Shown here in pieces: positions 36,881-47,332 of a stretch of DNA of 64,000 nt. The translations under genes were made by a program, and so were the position numbers. Below the pieces are notes generated by a model. That model was not told where the DNA came from. It worked only from the letters and a program-made list of their open reading frames with translations, and searched no databases. Each line of letters starts with the position of its first letter. Position 1 is the first letter of the stretch. This DNA is from Bretschneidera sinensis (lineage: Eukaryota > Streptophyta > Magnoliopsida > Brassicales > Akaniaceae): contig CM043700.1 of NCBI GenBank assembly GCA_023935145.1, positions 33,079,456-33,143,455 on the forward strand, in the 5' to 3' direction.

Positions 36881-38602
36881 ATGTGGATGAATCCAACGCC
36901 GGTTTCACAGTCTTTAGAGGACACCATTAAGGAGTACATTAAAATGACCAGCCCGTCCCTCAATGCTGCCAACATTTTCAATGTTGAAAGCTGTTCCATC
37001 TGTGCTAGTCCCATGCATCTAGCACAGAATTGTCCATCAATGCCGGCTTGTGCCGAGTATCCTATGGAACAAATGAATGCTTTCAATGACTGTTGTTGGC
37101 AATCAAATGGATCTTGCTCCGAAACATACAATCCAAGGTGGTGGGACCACTCTAATTTTTCATGGGAGCAGAACCAACTGATGAATCAGGGAGGAGCCCC
37201 TTACCATGCTCACAATCAATACACTCCCGAATTTCCTCCACCAATTCCAAGTTATGGTCACTCAGCTTATCCAGCACCATCACCCGCTTACCAAGCTCCC
37301 ATTCAAGCGCCAGCGTCGGTTTCACAGTCATTGGAGGACGCTCTCAATGATTTCATGAAAACGACTAGCCAATCTATGAGTGAAATGATGAGTGCAACAA
37401 TAGAAAACACCCAAGCGATTGCCACACTAGAGAGTCAAATTGATCAAATCGCAAGTTACGTGGGTGAAAGAGAGGAAGGAGAGTTCCCCAGTCAATCTGA
37501 GCCTAACCCAAAGGAACAGTTTGCGGCGGGAAATTCTTCAACTCCAATGCATTGGCAGGAACAAGTGCAATCAACTGTCCCATACTTGTCTGGAAGACAA
37601 GTGGACAATCAAGTGGAAGAGAACCCTGCTATGCGCCAAGGGCAAGAAAGTGGCAACAATGAGAAGAGAGATGCTGAGCCATCTATAGCCACTCGTATTA
37701 TTAAGGATCTCTCGGGGTCGTTTTTACCTAAAGCGCCTTACCCTGAGAGACTACAAGCGCCCAAGAAAGAAGGGAAGTCTGAGGACATTATGGAGGCATG
37801 CTTTGCTCAGTTTGAAGAGGATTTGGACTTAGACAAGTTACTTGAGCAAGCAAATACTATCGTGGAGCCTGCTCCTCATGAGTGTAGTAGGACAGAGGAG
37901 ACTATGGATGAATCCCGTATTGAGGATCCCTTGGAGGCATGCTTTGCTCACTTTGGAGAGGACTTGGGTTTAGATAAGTTACTCGATGAAGTAAATGTCA
38001 TTTTGGAGTCTGATCCTCGAGAAAGCAGTGAGACCGAGGAAACCACAACACCTGAACCTCACAAGAAGGAACTTAAGCCTTTACTGGATAATCTTGAGTA
38101 TAAGTTCCCAGGTCCAGCAGATTCTTTGCCTATAATTATAGCTTTAGATTTGGGTGATGCTCCAGAGGAGAAATTATTGGACATCTTAAGAGAGCATCAG
38201 GAAGCTATAGGCTGGACTATTGAGGATGTCAAAGGAATCAACCCCTCGTTGGTGATACACACGATACAGTTGGAGGAGAATGCCAAGCCATCGAGGGAGC
38301 CACAAAGAAGGCTCAACCCTGCTATGCAAGAGGTTGTGAGGGCAGAAGATATTAAGCTGTTAGAGGCAGGGATCATTTATCCCATCTCTGATAGCAAGTG
38401 GGTGAGCCAGATTCCAATCATGCCCAAACGTGCTGAATTTACGGTAGTAAATAAAGACAACGAGTTGGTTCCAACTCGAGTGCAGTCAAGATGGAGAAAG
38501 TGTCTAGACTACCGTAAATTGAATGCTGCCACTAGGCCTGATCATTTTCCATTCCCATTTATTGATCAGATGGTGGAGAGCTTAGTTGGGCCTGTTTACT
38601 AA
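36881..38602 (+). CDS. Element J 573-residue rearranged gag/RT-N-terminal protein
   Basis: Open throughout. Order: a short SQSLEDT linker; a zinc knuckle [14 protein letters not shown] near residues 41-54; a proline-rich spacer with a second SQSLEDA linker; an acidic module at residues 304 and 351 (MEACFAQFEEDLDLDKLLEQ and [20 protein letters not shown]), duplicated with a 47-residue period; then RT from ELKPLLDNLEYKF to [11 protein letters not shown], ending before the catalytic aspartates. Compared with K it lacks the capsid domain and about 230 residues of protease, and stops at the start of RT palm. The first ATG (36881) is preceded by an A-rich leader. Whether the protein is made or used is unknown. 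An RNA-binding or particle-entry role is only inference. Confidence 0.75.
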   Translation: MWMNPTPVSQSLEDTIKEYIKMTSPSLNAANIFNVESCSICASPMHLAQNCPSMPACAEYPMEQMNAFNDCCWQSNGSCSETYNPRWWDHSNFSWEQNQLMNQGGAPYHAHNQYTPEFPPPIPSYGHSAYPAPSPAYQAPIQAPASVSQSLEDALNDFMKTTSQSMSEMMSATIENTQAIATLESQIDQIASYVGEREEGEFPSQSEPNPKEQFAAGNSSTPMHWQEQVQSTVPYLSGRQVDNQVEENPAMRQGQESGNNEKRDAEPSIATRIIKDLSGSFLPKAPYPERLQAPKKEGKSEDIMEACFAQFEEDLDLDKLLEQANTIVEPAPHECSRTEETMDESRIEDPLEACFAHFGEDLGLDKLLDEVNVILESDPRESSETEETTTPEPHKKELKPLLDNLEYKFPGPADSLPIIIALDLGDAPEEKLLDILREHQEAIGWTIEDVKGINPSLVIHTIQLEENAKPSREPQRRLNPAMQEVVRAEDIKLLEAGIIYPISDSKWVSQIPIMPKRAEFTVVNKDNELVPTRVQSRWRKCLDYRKLNAATRPDHFPFPFIDQMVESLVGPVY

Positions 38603-39876
38603 TGTTGGGTCTGGCTGAAGACGTTAAACTTAACGCTCATGGGAGGCACCCCACAGCTTATCTTTTCTTTTCTTTTGTTTATTTATTATTTCGCATTTTT
38701 TATGATTAATGTTTGTTTCTAGTATTTTTTTGTTTTCCAGTTTTTATTTTTCAGGGACAAAGCGTACTTCAGTTCAAGTTTGGGGGTATGCTATGAGCCA
38801 TACCAGTCCAGATAGTTCTCCATATCTCAGGTCAGCTCTTTTCATATTAGTCACACATTGGGGTCAATGTGTAATTTAAGTTTGGGGGTATGGGAGACAC
38901 ATCACACACTTTGTCCTAATTTGTTGTCTTTTCGTCATAGAAATAAATGCATGCTCATGTTATCGTGAAATTTTAGTTGATCTAAACATTTTCTGTGATG
39001 TGATGTCATTAGTGAGCTTAACATTTTGAACACATGATCTGGTGATAAATTTTTAAAATTTAGTTACTTATTTTAGGCATTTTGAGAATTCACATGTTTA
39101 ATCTAATCTAACACGAGCACATTAGCAGAAATTATGTGAGGTATGACATGTGATTTTAATGTGTATTTTTCCTTATCTTAACTGAAACTGGATGACTTGT
39201 TGGATGAACTCTTGGGCGTAGGAAAATATAAATAAAAAAAAAAATTATCAACAAACTTTTCGCTGAGTAACTGGACCTCTTGCCTCAGTAAGCAGTGAGT
39301 GTTCACGTCAAAAGGTGAAATTTTGCTTGGTAATATTAAGGTCGGTTTAATTTCGCAGCCTTTTTGACTCGAGTTAGTAAGTCCTTAGGGGTGTCTTTAC
39401 ACCTATTGCCCTAAAACCACCTGGTTTGGGAGTCATTGACTTAACACTCGCTACATGGGTCAATTAGAAAGCTTAAGAGAACTAAACATAGCCGTGCCTT
39501 ATTAAAAAAAAAAAAAAAATACTATGCCTTTGTCGTTCATTTTTGATGGGAAATTCGGTGAATCTTGAGACATGGAGACCTTACACATTAGAGTTACTTA
39601 TAAGCTTCATTTTTATATGCTAATTCACCTTACACTGATTCAAGCTTGTGATGCCTTATCCTGCCTTTTGTAAGTAATTAGATTTTAACATTTCTATTCA
39701 TTGCGAAGATGGGTTTATCTTTTTAAGCTTGCTTATGAATGAATATCATGGTGATGTGTGCTCCTTAAATTTTTGGATACCATGAGTGATGACTTTATCT
39801 TTATGTTCTTTGTTTTTCATTGAGTCTTTTATTTTGTTTTGCTAAGGGACTAGCAAATTGTAAGTTTGGGGGTATT
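38603..39876 (+). other. Element J 3' untranslated region and polypurine tract
   Basis: Starts with the conserved GGCTGAAGACGTTAAACTTA block at about 38620 and carries AAGTTTGGGGGTAT three times: 38776-38789, 38878-38891 and, next to the LTR, 39862-39875. The middle copy is preceded by the hairpin ACATTG-GGGT-CAATGT. Nearly identical to the K 3' UTR. Confidence 0.85.
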
Positions 39877-41201
39877 TGATGAGTGCCAAATATTGCATAT
39901 TTTGGCCCTTTAATTTACATTTGTTAGCTTAGTAATTTGTTACTTTGAGTTGTTTTCATTGTTTTTCAGGTTTACAAGCACTGGGAAAAGAGTTTCACTA
40001 AAATTGCCAAAATCGCCTTACAGATCAGTCATTTTTGTGGATTTTACTATATTGATTCCGGAAGAACCAGGAGATGAGCCATATATGCTTGGAAAGATCC
40101 GGAAGTCTATTTTCTGAGGGATTTTACGGCTTGTAAAAACGATTTTTCTAGAGAAAGTTATGGCCATTTTAGTAAACAAGGGTCAAGCTGAAGAAGTCTA
40201 GTGCGCTCGATCGCACCAGACTTGCGATCGATCGCAAATGCGCTCTTGCACATCCCACATCAGGTTAAAAATGCTCTGTAGTGCGCCAATGTGCGCTCGA
40301 GCGCACCAGAGTGCGCTTGATCGCACTCGGGCAGTTTCCCACATCGATTTTGAAACCCATTGTGCTCCGGGACTCCCCCTATATAAACACCATCTGACCT
40401 CATCATTCAGTGTACAATTCCTAAGCCACTTTGGTGTTTACCGGTGGACGTCCGCTAGCATTCTGGTGGATCCCGAAGGCATTGCTACCACGAGGGGAAG
40501 CGCCGCCCGTCAGCGAGTGGAATTTCTCCCATGTAAAGTTTTTTATTTATTTCTTTATATTCAGTTGTTTTAGTTTAAATGTTTAGCACTTGTTATTATA
40601 GTTTTATAGTTATGAGTGGCTAGACTCTTCAGCTAAGGTTGAAGATGAAGCCCCGCCGTTGTTTGGCGTAGTAGTTCAGATTTGCTTGTACAAATCTGAC
40701 AATTTTTAGTATAAATGTTCTGTCAATTATTTGAGTTAATCTTATAATTGATTGAGTTTAAATTGTCTGTTGGATTTTCTTTGTGTTTCATCTGATGGAT
40801 ACATTGAATGCTTTTCGATTAAATTGGATTCCCTTTGTGATTTGTTAAGAGCGGATACATCGGGTGCTTTTGGTTTAGTTGGGATATTCTTTGTTTTTTG
40901 TCTTATAGTTGGATTCATTGAATGTTTTGATAGGCTATATTTTTAGAACATGTATGCTTAACTTCGGTGGGGTGGATTCGGAAACCTTAGTGCTTTTTAT
41001 TATTAGATTTTAAATCAATTTAATTTAGTTTTAATTTCTTTTGCAATATCATTCACAATTCGGAACTAGGTTAAAATAGAGTTAGTTTAGATTAAAAATT
41101 ATATTTTCACAACGCAATTCCCTGTGGATTCGACCTCGCACTTGCACAACACTATACTACAAACGATTCGTGCGCTTGCGAGTAATTTAAAACTCACAAC
41201 A
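39877..41201 (+). repeat. 3' LTR of element J (1325 bp)
   Basis: Same structure as the 5' copy, with an A insertion after CCCACATC near 40262 and about three substitutions. It is followed by the ATAAG target-site copy and then by continuing copia I text. Confidence 0.95.
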
Positions 41202-41333
41202 ATAAGCTTAATGTAATTGAAGATGATGCTTCTCCAAACTTATGGCACAAGTGGCTGGCGCACATAAGTGAGAAAGACTTAGAGATTTCGGATAGGAGGT
41301 CGCTCATTCTTCCTCCAAATGTATTTCTTTAAA

Positions 41334-41689
41334 TGTTGTGCAAACATCTACCTAAATTAATAAGCAAATAATTGAACGGTTTTACTTGCAAGTGCACAAG
41401 GTCAACATAGTAGTATAGTGTGCAAATGCGAGATCATCTCCACAGGGATTGGTAAATTTTGCTTTAGAATTAGTTTCGCAATATAACACAACAGAAATAA
41501 TAATTGAGTTTGAATTGATAATGATAAAAGCGTAGAGCTTTGATAACCAGCTCTAATCATATTTTCCCAATAAAATAGTGTGTTAATGCTTTAGTCACAT
41601 TATGAATACCTAATGTTGTCAACCTAAGGGCATGGTGTATACTCTTTAAGCTATTGATTTCCCTAAACAACGAGTTAGGCATGGTGTGT
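41334..41689 (-). repeat. LTR fragment L1 (356 bp, U5 side), older copy of the L/C family
   Basis: Starts TGTTGTGCAAACATCTACC and runs parallel to the first 350 bp of the LTR that follows, with scattered differences. It stops at 41689, where the second LTR begins with the same end sequence. The remainder is not seen, so the second element appears to have inserted inside this LTR. Confidence 0.85.
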
Positions 41690-42964
41690 TGTTGTCAAAA
41701 ATCTACCTAAACTAATAAGTAAATAATTGAACGGTTTTACTTACAAGTGCATAAGGTTAACATAGTAGTATAGTGTGCAAATGTGAGATCATCTCCACAG
41801 GGATTGGTAAATTTTGCTTTAGAATTAGTTTCGCAATATAACATGATAGAAATAATAACTGAGTTTGAATTGTAATGATAAAAGTGTAGGGCTTTGATAT
41901 CCACCAGTGATCATATTTTCCTAATAAAATAGTGTGCCAATGCTTTAGTCACATTATGAATAACTAATGTTGTCAACCTAAGGGCATGGTGTATACTCCT
42001 TAAGCTATTGATTTCCCTAAGCAATGAGTTAGGCATAGTGTATACTTTAACTCTTTTCTTTCTTAAAGGATTTAGCATGGTGTATACTAAGTTGTTCTTT
42101 AAGAGAGTCTAATATCTATGGAAATTGATAAACACACGAGACCTAGGGCATGTTATATACTCCTGGTTTTCCATGTTGATTAACCCAAGAATCCGGCGTG
42201 GATTTCTTTTGTTACAATTGTTAAACCCAAGACTAGGTCATCTAATTGATCTAACTAACTAGTCTATACCACATGTATATGTTGATTAGGTAAACACATA
42301 TGAGGAATTCAATAAAACAGACATTAGTCAAGTTAAGCATCATAACACAGCTATCGCAAAGGCAACAATATTCATATATGGAAAAACATAATCAAGGCTT
42401 CAATTGCGCCCTACAAGCAAATTAGTTACACATGAGTTTGATGTTAAACATCTTCATAAAATAAAATAAAGGAAAGAAGAAAGCCGAAAATACTTCCTAG
42501 ACGAGTCATCAATTCGTCTCCAAAATCTCCCTCTGGGAAGCTCCCCTCTTTCTGTGTTTACAAGCCTATTTATAAGGTTTAGGGACATCTGGAAACACTA
42601 ACTCGCAAAACAAAACCCTACCTCTACTTTCCAAAATAGGTTATGCTATTTTACTGCATGTGTGCGCTCGATCACATAGTGGTGCACTCGAGTGCATGTG
42701 CACTCGAGCCTTCTTCTTGCACGCACGAACATTGGTGCGCTCGATCCTTAGCTTAGGCGCTTGAGCATTGTTGTGCTCGATCGCACTAAGTAGCTTTTAG
42801 TTCTTCCAAATTTGTTCTTTAATCCATATTATGCTCCTTTTCTTCAATAACATGAGAAAACACCGAAAATAGAGAAAAGAAATAAAATAGCATGAAATAA
42901 CACAACTAGGAACTTAACAAATGTAAATTAAGGGTCTTAAATACGAATATTTAAGCACTTATCA
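41690..42964 (-). repeat. 3' LTR of element L (1275 bp)
   Basis: On the minus strand it starts TGATAAGTGCTTAAATATTCG at 42964 after a polypurine tract (AAGTCTGGGGGTG) and ends ...TTTTTGACAACA. U3 contains CTCGATCAC and CACTCGAGTGC sites at 42660-42785. It matches the C LTR. Confidence 0.88.
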
Positions 42965-44278
42965 CACCCCCAGACTTACATATTGGTAGTCCCTTAGCAA
43001 TACGAAACTAAAAACTAAATGAAAAACAAATAACACAAAGAGAAATCCATCATTCATGGTATCCAAAAAATTTAACTCGCACACAAAACCATGATATGTA
43101 TTCATGAGCAAGCTTAAAATACAAACCTATCTTCGCAATGAATATGATTTTTAAAATCTAATTACTTACAAGAGGCTGGCTAAGGCATCATAAGTCTGAC
43201 TCGATGTAAAGTGAACTTAGCACATAGAAATGAAGCTTCCAAATAACTCCAATGTGTAATGTTTCCATGTCTCAAGACTCACCTAATTTCTCATCAGAAT
43301 GAACAATGATGGAATAGTTTTATTTCATTCTTTCTTTTATTATGAGACTTTGCTATGTTTAGTTCCCTTAAGCTTTCTAATTGACCCATGTAGTGAGTGT
43401 TGAGTCAATGACTCCCAAACCAGATGGTTTTAGGGCATTAGGTGTAAAGACACCCCTAAGGACTTACTAATTCGAGTAAAAAAGGCTACAAAACTAAACT
43501 AGTCTTAATGCGACCAAGCAAAATTCCCACCTTTTGATGTGAACACTCATTGCTTACTGAGGCAAGAGGTCCAGTTACTCAATGGAAAGTTTATTAATGA
43601 TCATCATGAGCATTTTTCTCTTTTTGTGCAAATTTTTTTTCTTCTACTTTTCTATGCCTAAGTGTTCATCTAACAAGTCATTAGGTTCAGTTTAGCCATG
43701 GAAACATACACATTAAAATCATATGTTATACCTCGCACAATTATGTGCTAATGTGCTCGTGTCAGATTAGAACAAATATGTGAATTCTTAAATGCCTAAA
43801 GTAAGTACTAAACTTTAAAACTTTATTATCACATCATGTGTTTAGGATTTTAAGCTTACTAATGAAATCATATCATAGTATTTGTTTAGATCAACCAAAA
43901 TTCAAAACAACATGAACATGCATTTATCTTTTAGACAATAAAAAAAAACTGGGTTAAATGTGTGTGAATGTGTCTCCCATACCCCCAAACTTAAATTACA
44001 CATTGTCCCTTATGTGTGAAAATCATGGACAGAGTTGACCTGGGAGACGAAGAACTTAGCTTGACTGGCATGGCTCAGAGCACACCCCAAACTTGAACTG
44101 ATGCACGCATTGTCCCTGAAAAAGAAATACTAAAGTAATACTGGAAAACAAAAAAAAAATGCTAAAAATAACCAGTAAAAGAAACATGAAAAACAACAAA
44201 AACAAAAGGATATGCTGTGGGGTGCTTCCCATAAATGCTATGTTTTACGTCTTCAGCCAGACGGTGCACCATCTCTCA
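42965..44278 (-). other. Element L 3' untranslated region
   Basis: Non-coding on the minus strand. It begins with the conserved GGCTGAAGACG block (44230-44265) and contains polypurine-like motifs at about 44081-44094 and 43979-43992, plus the final one adjoining the LTR. Long stretches match C, J and K 3' UTRs, including TTTGGGAGTCATTGACTCAA near 43400-43425. Confidence 0.8.
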
Positions 44279-45424
44279 CTACTGGTCTCCAGGTGGTGCT
44301 AAAGATATAGCTCTCGAGGCGGGAGGTAGTCAGTCTAGAATGGCCTGGAGCATCATTTTTTGTCTCATAAAACATGCTTCTAACCCGTCTATGCGCTGAT
44401 GAACTAGGCACGTAGTCTCCTGATCCTCCCGTCGAATATCAGCTATCTCATACCGGAAGGAGGACATCTCCTCAAGGATGTGCTGATACTCTGTGGGTCC
44501 TATGTCATCATGGTCTTCCTCCCAATTCTAGCCAGCTGTGGGGTCTTCGGCCTCCATAGGATCGTCCTCTACCCTCTCAACAGTAGGTGCAGGCCCTTGG
44601 AGTCCTTTGCGCATGTGTGATTGGCTTTGGGTCCACTGATTCTTGCCAAAGAATGGGTGCCCCATGGCTGGTCCATATGTGGAAGTGTCCTTAATTCCCT
44701 TCTTTTTGAAAATGTAAGAGAGGAGGAACGGGAATAGGAGCCCCCAAGCATTTGCAGTGGTAACCTGGTGTGTATGGATGTAGTCCCAAAACTTATGAAT
44801 CTGGCTCCAAATGATAGCAGGGATAGAGTACCAGTGGCCTCGGTAAAAGGCATACAGTGTCTAGAGGAACTAGTCACACCTCTGAGTCTTGTGTCCCAAT
44901 AGGCACACATTACGCTATACAATAGAATCCACAAGCTGGAGTTGTGGAGGCAACTTGGATCGGCTCCCATCATTGTTGTGTCTATCTGCATACTGTCCTA
45001 CATACATGTCCTCAATGATGATGGAAATGGAGAAAGACTCCGGCTGCTCGTCCAACTAGGTGCCCTCAAGTGGATATTCGTCATTGCGTTTGAGGGCGGC
45101 AGCTATATTTGATGATGTCAAGTCAATGTACTTGCCCTAAACAGAGGAAGACAAGACACCCGACCTACTGCAGCCGAATGAGAGGTTCTCATAGAACTGA
45201 ACAACAAATCTGATGTAGGCAGTAGAGTTGATAGGCTTGAATAACCTTTTCAAACCACGGTATTTGAACTCATGAACAACCCATTGAGAGGCTTCAAAGC
45301 TTTTGAAATTACCGTCTATATTAAATGTGGTTTCAAACAAGATCTACTGTTACTCAAAAGTATGTCAGGAAGACTGTGCTCGACTACCCAAAGCGCGGGA
45401 TATGAAGGCATTATGTTTAGGCAT
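44279..45424 (-). pseudogene. Element L ORF-X: plant transposon-protein-like ORF in env position
   Basis: About 382 codons from the ATG ending at 45424 to the stop at 44279, with internal stops. Text includes FETTFNIDGNFKSFEASQW, the FVVQFYENL motif, QLVDSIV-RNVCLLGHKTQRCD, TLYAFYRGHWYSIPAIIW and WGLLFPFLLSYIFKKKGI. From memory this resembles the domain annotated as putative plant transposon protein, often found in Athila elements. The tail (EEMSSFRYEIADIRREDQET and following) looks coiled-coil. Its place between integrase and the 3' UTR is that of the env-like ORF of Athila elements, but I see no clear signal peptide or membrane segment. Function unknown. Confidence 0.7.
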
Positions 45425-46140
45425 TATGGACCCAATCTGCACTAGTGGTGCGCTCGATCTCAAAAAAGTACGATTGATCGCACTGGGCCACTTGCACTCG
45501 ATCACACCCTTCGTGTACTCAATCCCATGCTTGGGCAGGTCACTGAGGTCTTTTGTCGAATAGATGGAGGGCGATGTTGAACCCAACGAGTGAGCGACAA
45601 TTTTTGAAAGTGCCTAACCCCCTGCAATGCCAAGTAAATCTAACCACAAAGAAAAAAACACGTTGTATGCAATTATTAGTAACAATAATATACAAGAAGT
45701 GGGGATATGGGGATATGGGAAGTGACTGTGTGTGGTTGTGAAATGCAAAACAAGGAGACGAGTTTACCTAGTGGTGGTGAGGAGTGGCGTGTGGTGGTGT
45801 GGTAGTGGTGGGCTAATTGTGAGTGCTCTGGGCGTGGGCGAGTGCAGTGGTGAGTGTAAGAGCAGGCAGAGAGTGTAGAGAATGCAGAGAGTGAGAATGA
45901 AAGTGAGGGGAAAAAATGAAGTGACCTAAAATAGGCACGTGACCTTTTGTCCCGAGTGTGCTCGATCGCACTTATGCGCAAGTGTGATAATGTGGATGCA
46001 TGGCGAGATTGTGCTCGAGCGCACTATGAAATGCGCTCGATCGCAAGGACAGAATGCACTAAACCACTAAATTAACAAAAGCAAGGACAAAAAAAGTTAA
46101 AAATAATGAAGAACAATAAACAAAAACAAAAATAAATAAA
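45425..46140 (-). promoter_or_regulatory. Linker between integrase and ORF-X: candidate internal promoter and leader
   Basis: In transcription order (leftwards) it has CGATCG/CTCGAGC palindromes (about 45955-46060), a CACGTG G-box at 45936-45941, an AT-rich CCTATTTTAGG, a long pyrimidine-rich stretch (about 45848-45912) and then a candidate intron before the ORF-X start. The same arrangement is kept in the second copy at 52753-53220. This resembles a plant promoter plus 5' UTR, but no transcript evidence is available. Confidence 0.45.
45622..45767 (-). other. Candidate 146-bp GT-AG intron in the ORF-X leader
   Basis: Minus-strand donor CACTAG|GTAAACTCG and acceptor TTGGCATTGCAG|GGGG enclose a T-rich interior. 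In the second copy the flanking sequence runs straight through (junction 52905/52906), missing exactly this segment. The boundary agreement is the main evidence. Confidence 0.65.
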
Positions 46141-46379
46141 AATGTACCGTACTCAGTGGCCTCAGTATCACTGACCTCAATAGAGGCGTTTAAGCTACAC
46201 TTTAATCAAAGTCTGGACTGCTCAAACGCTCTCTATAGTAGCTTCAATGCTACTCCTTTGGAAGGGAGCACTTAAAGTCCACCTCGTGTGTCTCAAGTGC
46301 TCTTGGTGCAGCTGCATACTAGACAGACTAAAGTGCCAAATCTTCTTCTCTTGGTAGCAATTTGATTTCAAGGTATGGC

Positions 46380-47332
46380 TTTACTCTGTGTCCATTCACC
46401 GTGAATGTCTGAGTGCTATCAGAACCATGAACCTCCAAAGCACTATAAGGAAAGACCTTGGTGACCACACAAGGACCAGACCATCACGACTTGAGATTGC
46501 CTGGGAACAATCTTAATCGGGAATTATAGATCAACACCTTCTGTCCCACATGAAACTCCTTCCTAACTAGCTGTTTATTGTGATAGGCTTTGGTCCTTTC
46601 TTTGTGGAGCTTGGCATTCTCATATTCATCATGCCTTAATTCTTCCAGCTCATTCAAGTGTAGCTTTCTCTTTTCACCTGCTTATTTCAAGTCAAAATTG
46701 AACTGCTTGATGGCCTAATACACTCGATGCTCTAACTCTACCGGTAGATGACATGCTTTCCCAAAAAGTAATCGATATGGAGACATGCCAATTGGTGTCT
46801 TATAAGTTATCCTATATGCCCATTAGGTATCATTCAGGTGCAAAGATCAATCCTTCCTTCTAGGATTCACGGTCCTCTCCAGAAGGCCTTTTATCTTTCG
46901 GTTACTTATCTCCACCTAGCCACTGGTTTGAGGATGATACGGAGTTCCAACTTTATAGGTGATCCCATATTTCCTTATCAGGGCAGCAAAAGATTGATTA
47001 TAGAAGTGGCTTCCTCCATCACTAATTATTGCTCTTGGAGTCTCAAATTGAGTAAAAATGTTATCCTATAAAAACTTTACAACCACTTTGTGATCATTAG
47101 TCTTTCATAGGACAGCCTCGACCCATTTGGACACATAATCCATACCCACAAGAATATATAAATAACCATATGAGTTAAAAAATGGACCCATGAAATCAAT
47201 ACCCCATGCATCAAAAAGCTCTACCACATGAATATTTTGCAATGGCATCTGATTTTGGGATGAGATGTTACCTGTCCTCTAGCATCGATCACATGAGCTG
47301 CAAAATGAAAAGGCATCTTTAAACAAATTAGG
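46380..47332 (-). pseudogene. int: Element L integrase pseudogene
   Basis: Read leftwards: the catalytic core [17 protein letters not shown] (near 47180), [13 protein letters not shown] (near 47030) and a GxVEISN segment (near 46910), then [10 protein letters not shown] and the C-terminal domain [18 protein letters not shown]. The tail ends with VNGHRVKPYLEIKLLP near 46370. Stops replace several tryptophan and glutamine codons. The zinc-binding part overlaps the end of the RNase H frame. Confidence 0.85.

Larger units (their letters stand above)
35437..41201 (+). mobile_element. Element J: young non-autonomous Athila-like retrotransposon
   Basis: Complete unit: LTRs at 35437-36760 and 39877-41201, flanked by ATAAG on both sides (35432-35436 and 41202-41206). 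By eye the LTRs differ by about three substitutions and one single-base indel. The primer site, R-U5 and 3' UTR match element K closely, but the interior is only 3.1 kb with one 573-codon rearranged ORF that lacks the capsid domain, protease, the RT active site, RNase H and integrase. It would depend on proteins supplied by K-like elements. Confidence 0.95.
33423..41333 (+). mobile_element. Element I: Ty1/copia retrotransposon, interrupted by J and cut on the right
   Basis: 5' LTR 33423-34147, exact tRNA-Met primer site, gag and protease up to 35436, then element J, then 41202-41333 continuing the GAG-pre-integrase region. After 41333 the LTR of the L family begins and the remainder is not seen in this window. 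Confidence 0.85.
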
